In this document: positions 33,370 to 42,435 of the stretch, piece by piece
Layout: each line of letters opens with the position of its first letter
How positions within the stretch are numbered: position 1 is the stretch's first letter
Source of the DNA: Pseudomonadota bacterium
Lineage (GTDB): Bacteria > Pseudomonadota > Gammaproteobacteria > Steroidobacterales > Steroidobacteraceae
DNA: 64,000 bases
Direction: 5' to 3'
Assembly (NCBI GenBank): GCA_023391815.1
Contig: JAEWAF010000107.1
Coordinates: 47,202-111,201, forward strand
Made by a program: the position numbers and the translations under genes
The notes under the pieces: model-generated
What the model saw: the letters and a program-made list of their open reading frames with translations, nothing else
Database searches by the model: none
Told to the model about the DNA's origin: nothing

Positions 33370-33744
33370 GTGAAACGATTCGCGATCGCTGGCCTCGCTG
33401 CGCTGGCTTTGATGTCTTCAGCATGGGCTGAGGGGGATGCCGCCGCGGGCGCGAAGGTGTTTGCGCAATGCTCGGCCTGTCACGCGGTCGGCGCGGGCGC
33501 TCAAAATAGCGTCGGGCCTGTGTTGAACGGCGTCGTCGGCCGGCCAGCAGCGACATATCCGAGCTACCGGTACTCCTCGGCGATGAAAAGATCCGGCCTC
33601 ACGTGGGATGAGCCCACGCTCAAGCAGTATCTGAAAGGGCCGGAGAAGCTCGTGCCTGGCAGCAAGATGGTGTTCCCGGGCCTGGCGAGCGATGAGGACG
33701 TGGCCAACGTGATTGCCTATCTCAAACAGCAGAAGCCCGAGTGA
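33370..33744 (+). CDS. Cytochrome c, class I (c2/c550-like)
   Basis: The 124-residue protein starts at a GTG with GAGGGGAACAAG upstream, has a signal peptide (LAALALMSSAWAEG) and a single haem site AQCSACHAVGAG. The rest is typical class I: NSVGPVLNGVVGRPAATYPSYRYSSAMKRSGLTWDE and KMVFPGLASDEDVANVIAYLKQ, with Met of KMVFPG as the sixth ligand. This layout is that of the separate cytochrome accepting electrons from GMC/gluconate-type dehydrogenases. The last 23 bases overlap the end of the convergent IclR gene. Confidence 0.9.
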   Translation: MKRFAIAGLAALALMSSAWAEGDAAAGAKVFAQCSACHAVGAGAQNSVGPVLNGVVGRPAATYPSYRYSSAMKRSGLTWDEPTLKQYLKGPEKLVPGSKMVFPGLASDEDVANVIAYLKQQKPE

Positions 33745-34495
33745 GCGTGGCGGAAATCTCATCGGCGGCTCGGCGGATGGCAGCAATGGTTTCCTTGATC
33801 GGTAGCGCCTTGGGCGTTTCGATGTAAGGACAGGTCAACGCCGCGACGACCCGATCGGCTGAGATGACCGGGGCGGAGAGATCGACGATGTGACGAGTCA
33901 CGTCGCTATCGGCGCGCACGTGTCCCTTGGCGCGAGCGACAGCTGCCCGATCGTCGAAAGCTTTCCAGGTCTTGTTGCCTGCAAGCGGTGCAAGGCGCTT
34001 ACGCCACTCGGTCCGAATGTTTGCAGGCTGAAATGCGTAGAGCACCAACCCCGAGGTAGAGGCGACCAGGGGCCGGCGATTGCCGACGCGCACGGAATAA
34101 CCTTCATTGCCGGGTGCCTCGATACGGGCGATGACGACCATTTGCTCATCGCTTGCGACTGCCAGGTGGCACGACTGGCCGATTCTGCTCGCGAGCTTTC
34201 TCATCTCGGGCAGCGAGTGCTCGAGCAGGCTCCTCGCCGGTGCGCGAGCGAGTCCGAGCGCGAATAGCTTGTTTGTAAGCTCGAGACCGTCGCCCGACTC
34301 GGCCGGGGCGATATAGCCCCGGCGTATCAACGCCTCGATCATCCGGAACAGCTCGCCGACCGATCGGCCGAGCTCGGCGGCCATTTGTGACATGGTCAGC
34401 GGTACGCCGCGTGCGGCCAGCAGTTCGAGAATATCCAGTCCCTTTTCGAGCGCGGGAGCGGTGTATTTGCGCGGACTTTTTTCACGTGTGCTCAT
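33722..34495 (-). CDS. IclR family transcriptional regulator
   Basis: The 257-residue protein has an N-terminal winged HTH (ALEKGLDILELLAARGVPLTMSQMAAELGRSVGELFRMIEALIRRGYI) and an IclR effector domain (QSCHLAVASDEQMVVIARIEAPGNEGYSVRVGNRRPLVASTSGLVLYAF, DLSAPVISADRVVAALTCPYI). IclR proteins respond to small aromatic or carboxylic acids. It is convergent with the GMC operon and divergent from the xylan locus across a 359-base gap, so either side could be its target. Confidence 0.9.
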   Translation of the reverse strand: MSTREKSPRKYTAPALEKGLDILELLAARGVPLTMSQMAAELGRSVGELFRMIEALIRRGYIAPAESGDGLELTNKLFALGLARAPARSLLEHSLPEMRKLASRIGQSCHLAVASDEQMVVIARIEAPGNEGYSVRVGNRRPLVASTSGLVLYAFQPANIRTEWRKRLAPLAGNKTWKAFDDRAAVARAKGHVRADSDVTRHIVDLSAPVISADRVVAALTCPYIETPKALPIKETIAAIRRAADEISATLTRASAV

Positions 34496-34854
34496 GCTTC
34501 ACATTATAAACATTCGCTGCTACCGGTTACCTCGGGCTGAAAAGTGCGTGTTCATCTCGAGCCCCACGACTCACTTCCAGGTCGGTGAGTGCAATTTCAG
34601 TAATGAAGTAGATTGTATTTATGAAAGAGTGTATGGTCCGCCGTGATCGATCCTGGCCTATGGGATGCGTTTGGAGTGACGGCTTTCGATCAATCGGCGC
34701 GGTCATCGTGCACGCATTTGGATGGAACTGATCGATCGAGCGATGTGCGGCAAGAAACAATTGTCCGAGTATTGACGCGACCGGCGTCGCGGTGATAAGT
34801 ACGCCACTTGACCACGCCCGATAACAGGGTGGGACTTCTTAGGGGGAATAATCG
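34496..34854 (+). promoter_or_regulatory. 359-bp gap with a candidate promoter for the first TonB-dependent receptor
   Basis: No gene is seen here. TTGACG (34772-34777) and GATAAG (34794-34799), 16 bases apart, resemble a sigma-70 promoter; the spacer holds the inverted repeat CGCGAC-CGGC-GTCGCG (34776-34791), a possible operator. AGGGGGA precedes the ATG at 34855. The left part, before about 34650, is AT-richer and may hold the IclR promoter. Confidence 0.4.
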
Positions 34855-37746
34855 ATGCAGTCGTTGACCGGGAACGGCGTTTTACGCGCCGCAATTTTGT
34901 TAGCGCTAGCAAGCTCTGCGCCAGCTGTCGCGCAAGAGAGTTCATCTGCAGCCAGCAATACCAGTGAACTTGAGGAAGTGGTTGTTACCGGTATCAGGGA
35001 ATCGTTGCAGCGAAACCTGGATATGAAGCGCGAGGCGACCGGCGTCGTCGACGTGATTTCTTCCGAAGATATCGGCAAGTTTCCGGACTCGAACGTTGCG
35101 GCCTCGCTGCAACGAGTCCCCGGCGTCTCGATTCAACGCTCCGGCACGCGCGGCGAGCCGGAAGGAATCACCGTCCGCGGCTTCGGCGGCGACTTCAACG
35201 AAACGCTGTATGACGGGCGACGTATTTCGACCGCCGCGGGCGGCCGCTCGGTCGACTTCAGCACGGTGGGCGCGGACTTCGTGGGCGCGCTGAGCGTGAT
35301 GAAGACGCCGGATATCACCTTGTCTTCGAGCTCCATCGGCGCCACCGTCAACGTGATGTTCCCGAAGCCCTTCGATCAACCGGGGCCGCGTTTCGTGACC
35401 AGCGCGTCGGGTTCGATGCAGGACGAGGCGGGTGACATCAAGCCCACGGCGGGTGTGTTGTTCAGTAACACCTTCGCCGACGATACGTTCGGCGTGCTGG
35501 CCGACGTGATCTATACCGAGCGCGCCACGGATACCAATCGAGTGTTCGTGTCGGGCTGGGTGGGCAGTCAGTTCGCTCCCTGTCAGCTCGGCTCGACCTG
35601 CACCGAAGATCAGCTCAAGAACGAGAAGAGCATGGTGGGCTGGTGGACCCAGCAATATGGCGCCGAACAGTCGCAAGTGAACGATGAGCGCATCGACGGC
35701 CGGGTCGCCCTGCAGTGGCGCCCCTCCGACCGAATGCTGATCACCCTCGATGACAACTATTCACGGCAGAAGCTGGTCACCGAGACCTATGGTTTCGCGC
35801 TGTGGTTCGGCCTGAACGATCTGCGCAACGTGAAGTTCGATCAGAATGGCACGGTCGTGGACTTCGTGCAGTCGGGCTCGCCGATGGATCTGAACGCGGG
35901 TCTTACGACCCAGGTGCGCGAGACCAATCAGACGGGCATCAACTTCAAGATCGATGCCACCGATCACCTGTCGTTCGATATCGATGCCTCGTATGCAAAG
36001 AGCGAGCAGAACCCGAACGGGGAAGGCGTCAACAATGCCGATATCGGCTATGGCGGCGCGCTGGGCACGGCACTGGGCGTGCGCGTGCTCGGCGACAGCA
36101 GCGACACTTTGCCGCAGCTGACCACCTACGGTCCCGCGGGCGATCAATCGCGTTATCTCGATCCATCGGTCATCGGCTCGCACGTGCTGGTGCGCCAGAG
36201 GCAGCAGAACACCGATGAGCTCAAGCAGGCGCGCATCACCGCGACCTGGAAAGAGGACAACGTGCGGCTCGACGCCGGCACGTCCTATGTGGACGACAAC
36301 TTCCAGCTGCAGCAGTCGAATACGTTCACCAACAATTACTGGCAGGCGTTCTCGGGCTATGGCGCGCCGTCCGGGCGCAGCTCGGGCGTGATCGTGCCCA
36401 CCAATCTCTATCGAGGCACGATCGGCACGGGCGGATTCATCCCGGGATTCTCCGGCGGTGGCGCGTTGCCGCCGCAACTGCTCATGTACGACCCTCGCGG
36501 GCTGTACGGCTACCTGCAAGGTCTGGGCAATCCGTATCAGAGCAACATTCCAGGGTTCAATTATCCCCGGAACGAGGATGGAACCAGCGCTTGTAATAAC
36601 CCCTCCCCACCGTCCCTGTGCAGCTATGCGGGTGAGCTCGCGCTGGCGCTCGACCCCGGCAGCGTCCAGGACATCACCGAGAAGACCTGGTCCGCATTCG
36701 TGCGTGCGGGCTTCGACGTCGAGCTCGGCGGTCGTCCGTTCCATTTCAGCGCCGGCGTGCGCAACGAGCGTACTCATGTGACTTCGGCCGGCGTCGGCCG
36801 CTTGCCCGTTTCGTTGACGGTCGACGATTCCGATCCGACGCTGCTGAATACCAGCTTCGGGGAGACCAAAGCGATCTCGACCAAGAGCAAATATTCCTAC
36901 TTGCTGCCCAGCATGGATATGAAGCTCGAGGTTACCCCCGAGGTGCACGCCCGCTTCAGCGCATCCCGGACCTTGACCCGGCCGGCGATCAATTTCCTGA
37001 ACCCGGTGCTGAACGTGGGCAATCTGCCGCGTATCGGCGCCTTGACCGCCACCGGCGGCAACCCCACGCTCAAGCCATATCTGTCGGATAACTTCGACTT
37101 CGCCGTCGAGTGGTACTACCAGCAGAACTCGTATGCCGCGATCAATTACTTCATCAAGGACGTAACCAACTTCATCGTGCAAGGCACGCAGCGTCAGACC
37201 ATCAATGACGTGATCGATCCGAGCACCGGAGAGAAGGCGGTCTACACGGTCTCGCAGCGGGTCAACGGACCGGATGCCACGGTGGATGGTTTTGAGCTCG
37301 CCTGGCAGCACGTGTTCGGCGAGACGGGCTTCGGCTTCAACGCCAACATCACGCTGGTGGACACGGACAAGCCATACAACCGCTACGACATCTCGCAGAG
37401 CGGGTTCGCGGTGACCGGCCTCGCCGACTCGGCGAACTTCGTCGGGTTCTACGACAAGAACGGCTTCGAGGTGCGCGTCGCCGCCAACTGGCGCGACGAG
37501 TACCTGTTGCAGTTCGGTCAGAACCAGAACACCGGTGCGTTCGGCGCCGAGCCGACGTTCGTCAACTCGAGCCTGCAGATCGATCTGAGCACCAGCTACC
37601 AGCTGACCGATCAGCTCAACGTGTTCTTCGAGGCGCTCAACGTCACGAACGAGACGATGAGCACGCATGGCCGGTTCGACAATCAGTTGCTCGACGTGTT
37701 TGCTTACGGTCGCCGCTACGCCTTGGGCGCGCGCTACCGGATGTAA
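34855..37746 (+). CDS. TonB-dependent receptor (Caulobacter/Xanthomonas type) of the xylan locus
   Basis: The protein has 963 residues. A signal peptide (AAILLALASSAPAVAQE) is followed by a short TonB-box region ELEEVVVTGIRESLQRNLDMKR. The plug domain has SSEDIGKFPDSNVAASLQRVPGVSIQR and GITVRGFGGDFNETLYDGR. The beta-barrel ends FAYGRRYALGARYRM with the aromatic/Met C-terminus usual in this subfamily. It would import oligosaccharides released from xylan across the outer membrane using TonB energy. It leads the locus and is separated from the halogenase gene by a terminator-like hairpin. Codons 15-20 carry a LacI-type palindrome. Confidence 0.92.
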   Translation: MQSLTGNGVLRAAILLALASSAPAVAQESSSAASNTSELEEVVVTGIRESLQRNLDMKREATGVVDVISSEDIGKFPDSNVAASLQRVPGVSIQRSGTRGEPEGITVRGFGGDFNETLYDGRRISTAAGGRSVDFSTVGADFVGALSVMKTPDITLSSSSIGATVNVMFPKPFDQPGPRFVTSASGSMQDEAGDIKPTAGVLFSNTFADDTFGVLADVIYTERATDTNRVFVSGWVGSQFAPCQLGSTCTEDQLKNEKSMVGWWTQQYGAEQSQVNDERIDGRVALQWRPSDRMLITLDDNYSRQKLVTETYGFALWFGLNDLRNVKFDQNGTVVDFVQSGSPMDLNAGLTTQVRETNQTGINFKIDATDHLSFDIDASYAKSEQNPNGEGVNNADIGYGGALGTALGVRVLGDSSDTLPQLTTYGPAGDQSRYLDPSVIGSHVLVRQRQQNTDELKQARITATWKEDNVRLDAGTSYVDDNFQLQQSNTFTNNYWQAFSGYGAPSGRSSGVIVPTNLYRGTIGTGGFIPGFSGGGALPPQLLMYDPRGLYGYLQGLGNPYQSNIPGFNYPRNEDGTSACNNPSPPSLCSYAGELALALDPGSVQDITEKTWSAFVRAGFDVELGGRPFHFSAGVRNERTHVTSAGVGRLPVSLTVDDSDPTLLNTSFGETKAISTKSKYSYLLPSMDMKLEVTPEVHARFSASRTLTRPAINFLNPVLNVGNLPRIGALTATGGNPTLKPYLSDNFDFAVEWYYQQNSYAAINYFIKDVTNFIVQGTQRQTINDVIDPSTGEKAVYTVSQRVNGPDATVDGFELAWQHVFGETGFGFNANITLVDTDKPYNRYDISQSGFAVTGLADSANFVGFYDKNGFEVRVAANWRDEYLLQFGQNQNTGAFGAEPTFVNSSLQIDLSTSYQLTDQLNVFFEALNVTNETMSTHGRFDNQLLDVFAYGRRYALGARYRM
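34897..34912. promoter_or_regulatory. LacI-type operator-like palindrome inside the receptor signal-peptide codons
   Basis: TTGTTAGCGCTAGCAA is symmetrical in 7 of 8 pairs around GC|GC, the typical centre of LacI-family operators. It spells codons 15-20 as TTG TTA GCG CTA GCA AGC; TTA and CTA are rare in this GC-rich gene, suggesting the DNA sequence itself is conserved. It resembles the perfect palindrome at 50433-50444 before the second receptor. Confidence 0.45.
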
Positions 37747-37755
37747 CATCGGCAA

Positions 37756-37801
37756 GGGGAGGCGTCGACGATATCCCCTTGGCGGCGCCTCCCTCTTTTT
37801 T
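37756..37801 (+). terminator. Rho-independent terminator after the first receptor gene
   Basis: GGGGAGGCG (37756-37764) pairs with CGCCTCCC (37786-37793), followed by TCTTTTTT. It ends about 20 bases before the halogenase ATG at 37821. It should let receptor mRNA exceed that of downstream genes. Confidence 0.75.
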
Positions 37802-37820
37802 GATCGTCGAGCATTCGCCT

Positions 37821-39365
37821 ATGGTGCAAGCAGTCAAGCGAGTGGTGATCGTGGGCGGTGGAACGGCTGGGTGGTTGACGGCGGGCATCATCGCCGCCAA
37901 ACACCGCAGCCGCATTCCCGCCAGCTTCAGCGTCACTCTGGTGGAATCGCCGAATACACCGATCATCGGAGTGGGCGAAGGCACGTGGCCCACACTCAGG
38001 ACGACGTTAGCTCGGATCGGTGTCTCGGAGACCGAGCTGTTCCGGCAGTGTGATGCCGCGTTCAAGCAAGGCGCGTGGTTCGCTCGCTGGACCACCGGGG
38101 AGAAGCAGGATGGTTACTACCATCCTTTGATGCTTCCGCAGAGTTTTTCTCAGATCAACCTCGTGCCGCACTGGCTCGCGAGGAACGACGGGCGCAGCTT
38201 CTGTGACGCCGTGTGCCCCCAAGGCCGGATTTGCGACGATGGCCTCGCGCCGAAGACCATCGCCACGGCGGAATACGATGCTGTCGCCAATTACTCATAT
38301 CATCTCGACGCCGGAAAGTTCGCGCCGTTCCTCCAGAAGCATTGTTGCGAAAAGCTCGGGGTGCGCCATGTGCTCGCGGATGTGCGACGCGTGCATTTAA
38401 CGGAGAATGGCGATATTCGCAGTCTCGAAACAGCGCAGGCGGGCGAGATCGAAGGCGACTTGTTCATCGATTGCACCGGCTTCAAAGCGCTGCTGATCGG
38501 CGAGACGCTCGGCGTGCCCTTCGTCGACTGTAGCGATGTCCTGTTCTGCGATACCGCGCTGGCAGTCCAGGTGCCGTATGCAACACCGACCAGCCCGATC
38601 GCATCTCACACGATTTCAACGGCGCAATCGGCCGGTTGGATCTGGGATATCGGTCTGCCGACCCGGCGGGGCGTAGGCCATGTTTTTTCTAGCCGCCATA
38701 TTTCCGTGGACGATGCGGAGCGCGAGCTGCGGGACTATATCGGCCCCGCGGGCAAAGACCTGCCAGTGCGCCGGATCCCGATCCGCTCCGGCCATCGGCA
38801 GATCTTCTGGAAGCGCAACTGCGTGGCTGTGGGACTGTCGGCCGGGTTCCTCGAGCCCTTGGAATCATCGGCCATCGTGCTCATAGAAATGTCGGCCAAG
38901 CTCATCGCCGAACAAATGCCGGTCTGCCGCGAAGTGATGGATGTGATCGCGGCCCGCTTCAACAACACGACCGATTATCGCTGGGGCAGGATCATTGATT
39001 TCCTCAAGCTCCATTACGTGCTCACTCAGCGTAAGGACAGTGCGTTCTGGCGCGACAACTGTCTGCCTGAAACGATTCCGGAACGGCTGCAGCACCTGCT
39101 GTTGCTGTGGCGGTATCAGTCGCCGTGGTACCACGATGAGTTCGATCGCATCGAGGAGGTGTTCCCGGCCGCGAGCTACCAATATGTTCTGTATGGCATG
39201 GGATTTCGCACGGAGCTGGAGCCGGAGATGGTGGCGGGCGGCGCCAACTCCGCGGAGCGCGCGATGCGCGAGAACGCTGCGCAGATCGACAAGTTGCGCA
39301 CGGGCTTGCCGCGGCATCGGGATTTGATCAGCAAGATCGTCCAGCACGGCTTGCAGCCCGTATGA
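37821..39365 (+). CDS. Flavin-dependent tryptophan-halogenase-family protein
   Basis: The 514-residue flavoprotein starts at the ATG at 37821. GGGTAGW (residues 12-18) binds FADH2; ESPNTPIIGVGEGTWPTL follows. Lys82, in AAFKQGAWF, aligns with the catalytic lysine of PrnA/RebH. The W-x-W-x-I-P motif appears in altered form as W-I-W-D-I-G-L-P (residues 273-280), with an extra glycine. FLEPLESSAIVLIE is the usual C-terminal flavin contact. True halogenases chlorinate tryptophan or other indoles/phenols. Paralogues with SapC and receptors in carbohydrate loci, as here, have no known substrate. It is 13 bases from sapC. Confidence 0.88.
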   Translation: MVQAVKRVVIVGGGTAGWLTAGIIAAKHRSRIPASFSVTLVESPNTPIIGVGEGTWPTLRTTLARIGVSETELFRQCDAAFKQGAWFARWTTGEKQDGYYHPLMLPQSFSQINLVPHWLARNDGRSFCDAVCPQGRICDDGLAPKTIATAEYDAVANYSYHLDAGKFAPFLQKHCCEKLGVRHVLADVRRVHLTENGDIRSLETAQAGEIEGDLFIDCTGFKALLIGETLGVPFVDCSDVLFCDTALAVQVPYATPTSPIASHTISTAQSAGWIWDIGLPTRRGVGHVFSSRHISVDDAERELRDYIGPAGKDLPVRRIPIRSGHRQIFWKRNCVAVGLSAGFLEPLESSAIVLIEMSAKLIAEQMPVCREVMDVIAARFNNTTDYRWGRIIDFLKLHYVLTQRKDSAFWRDNCLPETIPERLQHLLLLWRYQSPWYHDEFDRIEEVFPAASYQYVLYGMGFRTELEPEMVAGGANSAERAMRENAAQIDKLRTGLPRHRDLISKIVQHGLQPV

Positions 39366-39378
39366 CAGAGCCGATTCC

Positions 39379-40059
39379 ATGACCAACCATCAGCTACTCA
39401 ATCCGCAGGATCATGCACACCTTCGACTGCTGCCCAGATCGGGCGCGGAGCCGCACTTCGTCCAGATCGTGCCCGGCGAATTCGTCGCGGCGGCGATCGG
39501 CTGTCCGATTCTGTTCTCGAAAGATCCCGCAACCGGCGCGTTTTACGCCGGCGCAGTGCTCGGTTTGAAGCCTGAGGAGGGCGCGCTGAAGAGCATCGAG
39601 GAGCGCGGCGGCTTCGAGCCGCTCAGTCTGCAGCGCGATGGTTTTTTCATCTCGGGCGAACGCATCGCCATCGATCGCGCCAATCCGAGATTCAGCGAAA
39701 CGGAAGGAGAGCTGCTGTTCGATGATGGCCAGCAACCGAGCACATCCTTGCGCCGGATTCAGCGAGTCTTGGGACAGTTGCACGAAGGGATCGAACAAAC
39801 AGCGGTCCTGGTGCGGGACTTGATGAATCTGAAATTGCTCGAGCCGATCGACGTGTCGCTCAGTTTTGACGATGGCGAGCGCTTACGGCTGGAGGGCCTG
39901 TACACGGTGAGCCGGGATTCGCTGCGCGAGCTGGAAGACGTTCATGTTCTGCGCCTGTTTCGCAGCGGTCATCTGCAGCTGGCTTACACGATTGCCGGCT
40001 CGATCAATCAGCTGGCGATCCTGGCGCATTTGCGCAATCGCAAGCTCGCCGGGACTTGA
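39379..40059 (+). CDS. SapC family protein
   Basis: The 226-residue protein matches the SapC family (S-layer secretion name, function uncertain): FVQIVPGEFVAAAIGCPILFSKDPATGAFYAGAVLGLKP, GFEPLSLQRDGFFISGERIAIDRANPRF, EGELLFDDGQQPSTSLRRIQRVLGQLHEG and a C-terminal MNLKLLEPIDVSLSFDDGERLRLEGLYTVSRD. No signal peptide is seen. Such genes repeatedly stand beside TonB receptors and tryptophan-halogenase paralogues in Caulobacterales and Xanthomonadales. A role in substrate sensing or modification is guesswork. Confidence 0.85.
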   Translation: MTNHQLLNPQDHAHLRLLPRSGAEPHFVQIVPGEFVAAAIGCPILFSKDPATGAFYAGAVLGLKPEEGALKSIEERGGFEPLSLQRDGFFISGERIAIDRANPRFSETEGELLFDDGQQPSTSLRRIQRVLGQLHEGIEQTAVLVRDLMNLKLLEPIDVSLSFDDGERLRLEGLYTVSRDSLRELEDVHVLRLFRSGHLQLAYTIAGSINQLAILAHLRNRKLAGT

Positions 40060-40110
40060 AGCAGCCGCCTCGACGCCGGGATCTTTTGCAAAGACGCTTT
40101 GGGGGACCTC

Positions 40111-41322
40111 ATGAAGTGGATGATGGCAATCGTTTGCGCCCTGGCCGCGCAGCTGTCTTTCGCGCAGGCGAGCGGCGAGTTTCGACCGGCCAGCACGAAC
40201 GTCTGGGACGCTCAGTATCCCCGTATCGACGATGCCGGGCGGGTACAGGTCCGGGTGAAGGCGCCGGAAGCGAATCAGGTGAAGTTGAATTTCTGGAACG
40301 GACCGAAGATCGACATGCAGAAGCAGTCCGACGGCTTCTGGACGGTCACGACCGAGCCGCTCGTGCCAGGCTTTCACTACTACACCGTCGTCATCGATGG
40401 CGCCGAAGTGGCCGATCCGGGCAGTCACGCGTTCCATGGCGGCTCGCGACATGCGAGCGCGGTGGAAATTCCCGAGCCGGGTTCGACCTACTATTCCATT
40501 CAGGACGTTCCTCACGGCCAGGTGCGAGAGGTGTGGTACTACTCGAAGGTCACCGGTTCGTGGCGTCACGCGCTGGTGTATCTGCCGCCGGGTTATGACT
40601 CACAAACCAAAACGCGTTATCCCGTCCTGTATCTCCAACATGGCGGTGGTGAAGATGAGACCGGCTGGATTCGCCAGGGGCGCGCGAATTTCATTCTGGA
40701 CAATCTGATCGCGGCACGCGAAGCGGAGCCGATGATCGTCGTGATGGCGTATGGCTACGCCCGGCGCGCAGGCGAGGCGGCACCTGACATGGCGACTACC
40801 GCCTTCGGCTCTCCGCAGATGTTGAAAGCCATGCAGGCGATGGCCGAGACGTTCGAAGAAGACGTGACTCAGGCATTGATTCCCTTCATCGACAAGACGT
40901 ACAGAACATTGAGCGATCGCGATCACCGCGCCATGGCGGGCCTGTCGATGGGTGGAATGCAGACGTTCCACATCACGCTCAAGCACCTCGATCTGTTCTC
41001 TCACATCGGCGGCTTCAGCGGCGCCGGCGGGTTGCTGGCGCCTGGCGGTGGCAAGTTCGATCCCAAGACCGATTACGACGGGGTCTTCGCCGACGCGGCC
41101 GCGTTCGGCAAGCAAGTGCACGTGCTCTGGCTCGGCGTCGGCACGGCGGAATCCGAACGATTTCGCACCGGCATTCGAGGCTTGCACGAGAACCTGAATG
41201 CCGCCGGCATCAAGCACGTCTACGTGGAGTCGCCGGGTACGGACCACGAATGGCAGACCTGGCGGCGCGCGTTGAAGGATTTCGCGCCCCGGCTGTTCAA
41301 GGATCGCAAAGCTCGGAGCTGA
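40111..41322 (+). CDS. CE1-type esterase with N-terminal CBM48-like domain
   Basis: The 403-residue exported enzyme starts at the ATG at 40111, with GGGGGA upstream, and has a signal peptide (MAIVCALAAQLSFAQ). Residues about 25-115 are an immunoglobulin-like CBM48/E-set domain (VQVRVKAPEANQVKLNF, GFWTVTTEPLVPGFHYYTVVIDG). The rest is an esterase-D/CE1 alpha/beta hydrolase: YPVLYLQHGGGEDETGWIRQG, nucleophile Ser279 in AGLSMGG, acid loop near LGVGTAE and His in GTDHEWQTWR. It likely removes feruloyl or acetyl groups from arabinoxylan in the periplasm or at the cell surface. A second esterase gene follows 9 bases later. Confidence 0.87.
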   Translation: MKWMMAIVCALAAQLSFAQASGEFRPASTNVWDAQYPRIDDAGRVQVRVKAPEANQVKLNFWNGPKIDMQKQSDGFWTVTTEPLVPGFHYYTVVIDGAEVADPGSHAFHGGSRHASAVEIPEPGSTYYSIQDVPHGQVREVWYYSKVTGSWRHALVYLPPGYDSQTKTRYPVLYLQHGGGEDETGWIRQGRANFILDNLIAAREAEPMIVVMAYGYARRAGEAAPDMATTAFGSPQMLKAMQAMAETFEEDVTQALIPFIDKTYRTLSDRDHRAMAGLSMGGMQTFHITLKHLDLFSHIGGFSGAGGLLAPGGGKFDPKTDYDGVFADAAAFGKQVHVLWLGVGTAESERFRTGIRGLHENLNAAGIKHVYVESPGTDHEWQTWRRALKDFAPRLFKDRKARS

Positions 41323-41331
41323 TGAGAGCGG

Positions 41332-42408
41332 ATGATGAAGCACCAAGTTGTTTGTCTGCTGGGATGGTTGTTGACTGCGTCGTTCGCGCAAATGACGTTG
41401 GCGCAGCAGCGCACGGAAGCGCCCCCGGCGGTGCCCGGCGCCAAACCGGTCACGCTCGAATCGATCAAGATCCACGCGAGCGCGGTCGAGGGCAATCTCG
41501 AAGGCAATGCCGTCGAACGTGAGGTGCTCGTGTTCCTTCCGCCAAGCTATGCGAAAGAGGAGGGGCGGCGGTATCCGGTGGTGTATGCGCTGCACGGCTA
41601 TTCGATCGGCGCCGAGCAGTGGTCGCATGAGATCCATGTGCCGCAAACCATCGAAGGTGCTTTCGCGCGCGGCGCCGGGGAGGTCATCGTGGTCCTGCCG
41701 GACTCGAAGACCGTCCACAACGGCTCGATGTACTCAGGCTCGGTCACGACGGGCGACTTCGAGAGCTTCATTGCGCGCGACGTGGTCTCGTACATCGACG
41801 CGCACTACCGCACGATTCCCGACCGGCGCAGCCGGGGCCTGGCCGGTCATTCCATGGGCGGTTACGGCGCAACCCGGATCGGGATGAAGCATGCCGACGT
41901 TTTCGGCAGCCTCTACGTCATGAGTCCTTGCTGCCTCTCCCCTCGCTCCGTGGGGCCTGCGAACCCTGAGATGAGCAAGATGCTGGAGGAGGTGAAGACG
42001 CCTGCGGACTCGGCCAAGTTGCCGTTCTTCGCGCGTGCGCAGTTGGCGGCAGCGGCCGCCTGGTCGCCGAATCCGAACAAGCCGCCGTTGTTCCTCGACC
42101 TGCCGACGCAGGCGGGGGAGGTGCAGGCCGATGTGTTGGCGCGGTGGGCGGCCAATGCGCCGCTCGCGTTCATTCATCAGTACATTGGAAACCTGCGCCG
42201 GTATGACGCGATCGCCATCGACGTTGGCGATCAGGATGGTCTGCGCACGGACACGGCCAAACTCCATGACGTGCTGGACTCGTATGGAATCAAGAACACC
42301 TTCCAAGTGTACGAGGGCGACCATACCAACAAGCTCGGCGATCGGTTCCAGAATCACGTGCTGCCGTTCTTCGGTGCCAATCTCTGCTTCAAGGCCGGCT
42401 GCCGCTAG
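41332..42408 (+). CDS. Exported CE1-family esterase (feruloyl/acetyl esterase-like)
   Basis: The protein has 358 residues with a signal peptide (LLTASFAQMTLAQQ). The esterase-D fold has REVLVFLPPSYAKEEGRRYPVVYALHGY, the nucleophile elbow GHSMGG with Ser174, DVGDQDGLRTD with a probable catalytic Asp, and YEGDHTNKLGDR with the His. Unlike the neighbouring esterase it lacks the CBM48-like domain. The two together suggest attack on differently placed acyl or feruloyl substituents. It belongs to the xylan-locus operon. Confidence 0.85.
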   Translation: MMKHQVVCLLGWLLTASFAQMTLAQQRTEAPPAVPGAKPVTLESIKIHASAVEGNLEGNAVEREVLVFLPPSYAKEEGRRYPVVYALHGYSIGAEQWSHEIHVPQTIEGAFARGAGEVIVVLPDSKTVHNGSMYSGSVTTGDFESFIARDVVSYIDAHYRTIPDRRSRGLAGHSMGGYGATRIGMKHADVFGSLYVMSPCCLSPRSVGPANPEMSKMLEEVKTPADSAKLPFFARAQLAAAAAWSPNPNKPPLFLDLPTQAGEVQADVLARWAANAPLAFIHQYIGNLRRYDAIAIDVGDQDGLRTDTAKLHDVLDSYGIKNTFQVYEGDHTNKLGDRFQNHVLPFFGANLCFKAGCR

Positions 42409-42435
42409 CGCATGATCCGGTGGCGTTGAACGACC

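Noticed and set aside
35761..37755. 664-codon minus-strand open frame opposite the first receptor
   Set aside because: Shadow of the TonB-dependent receptor; no signal, domain or ribosome-binding site.
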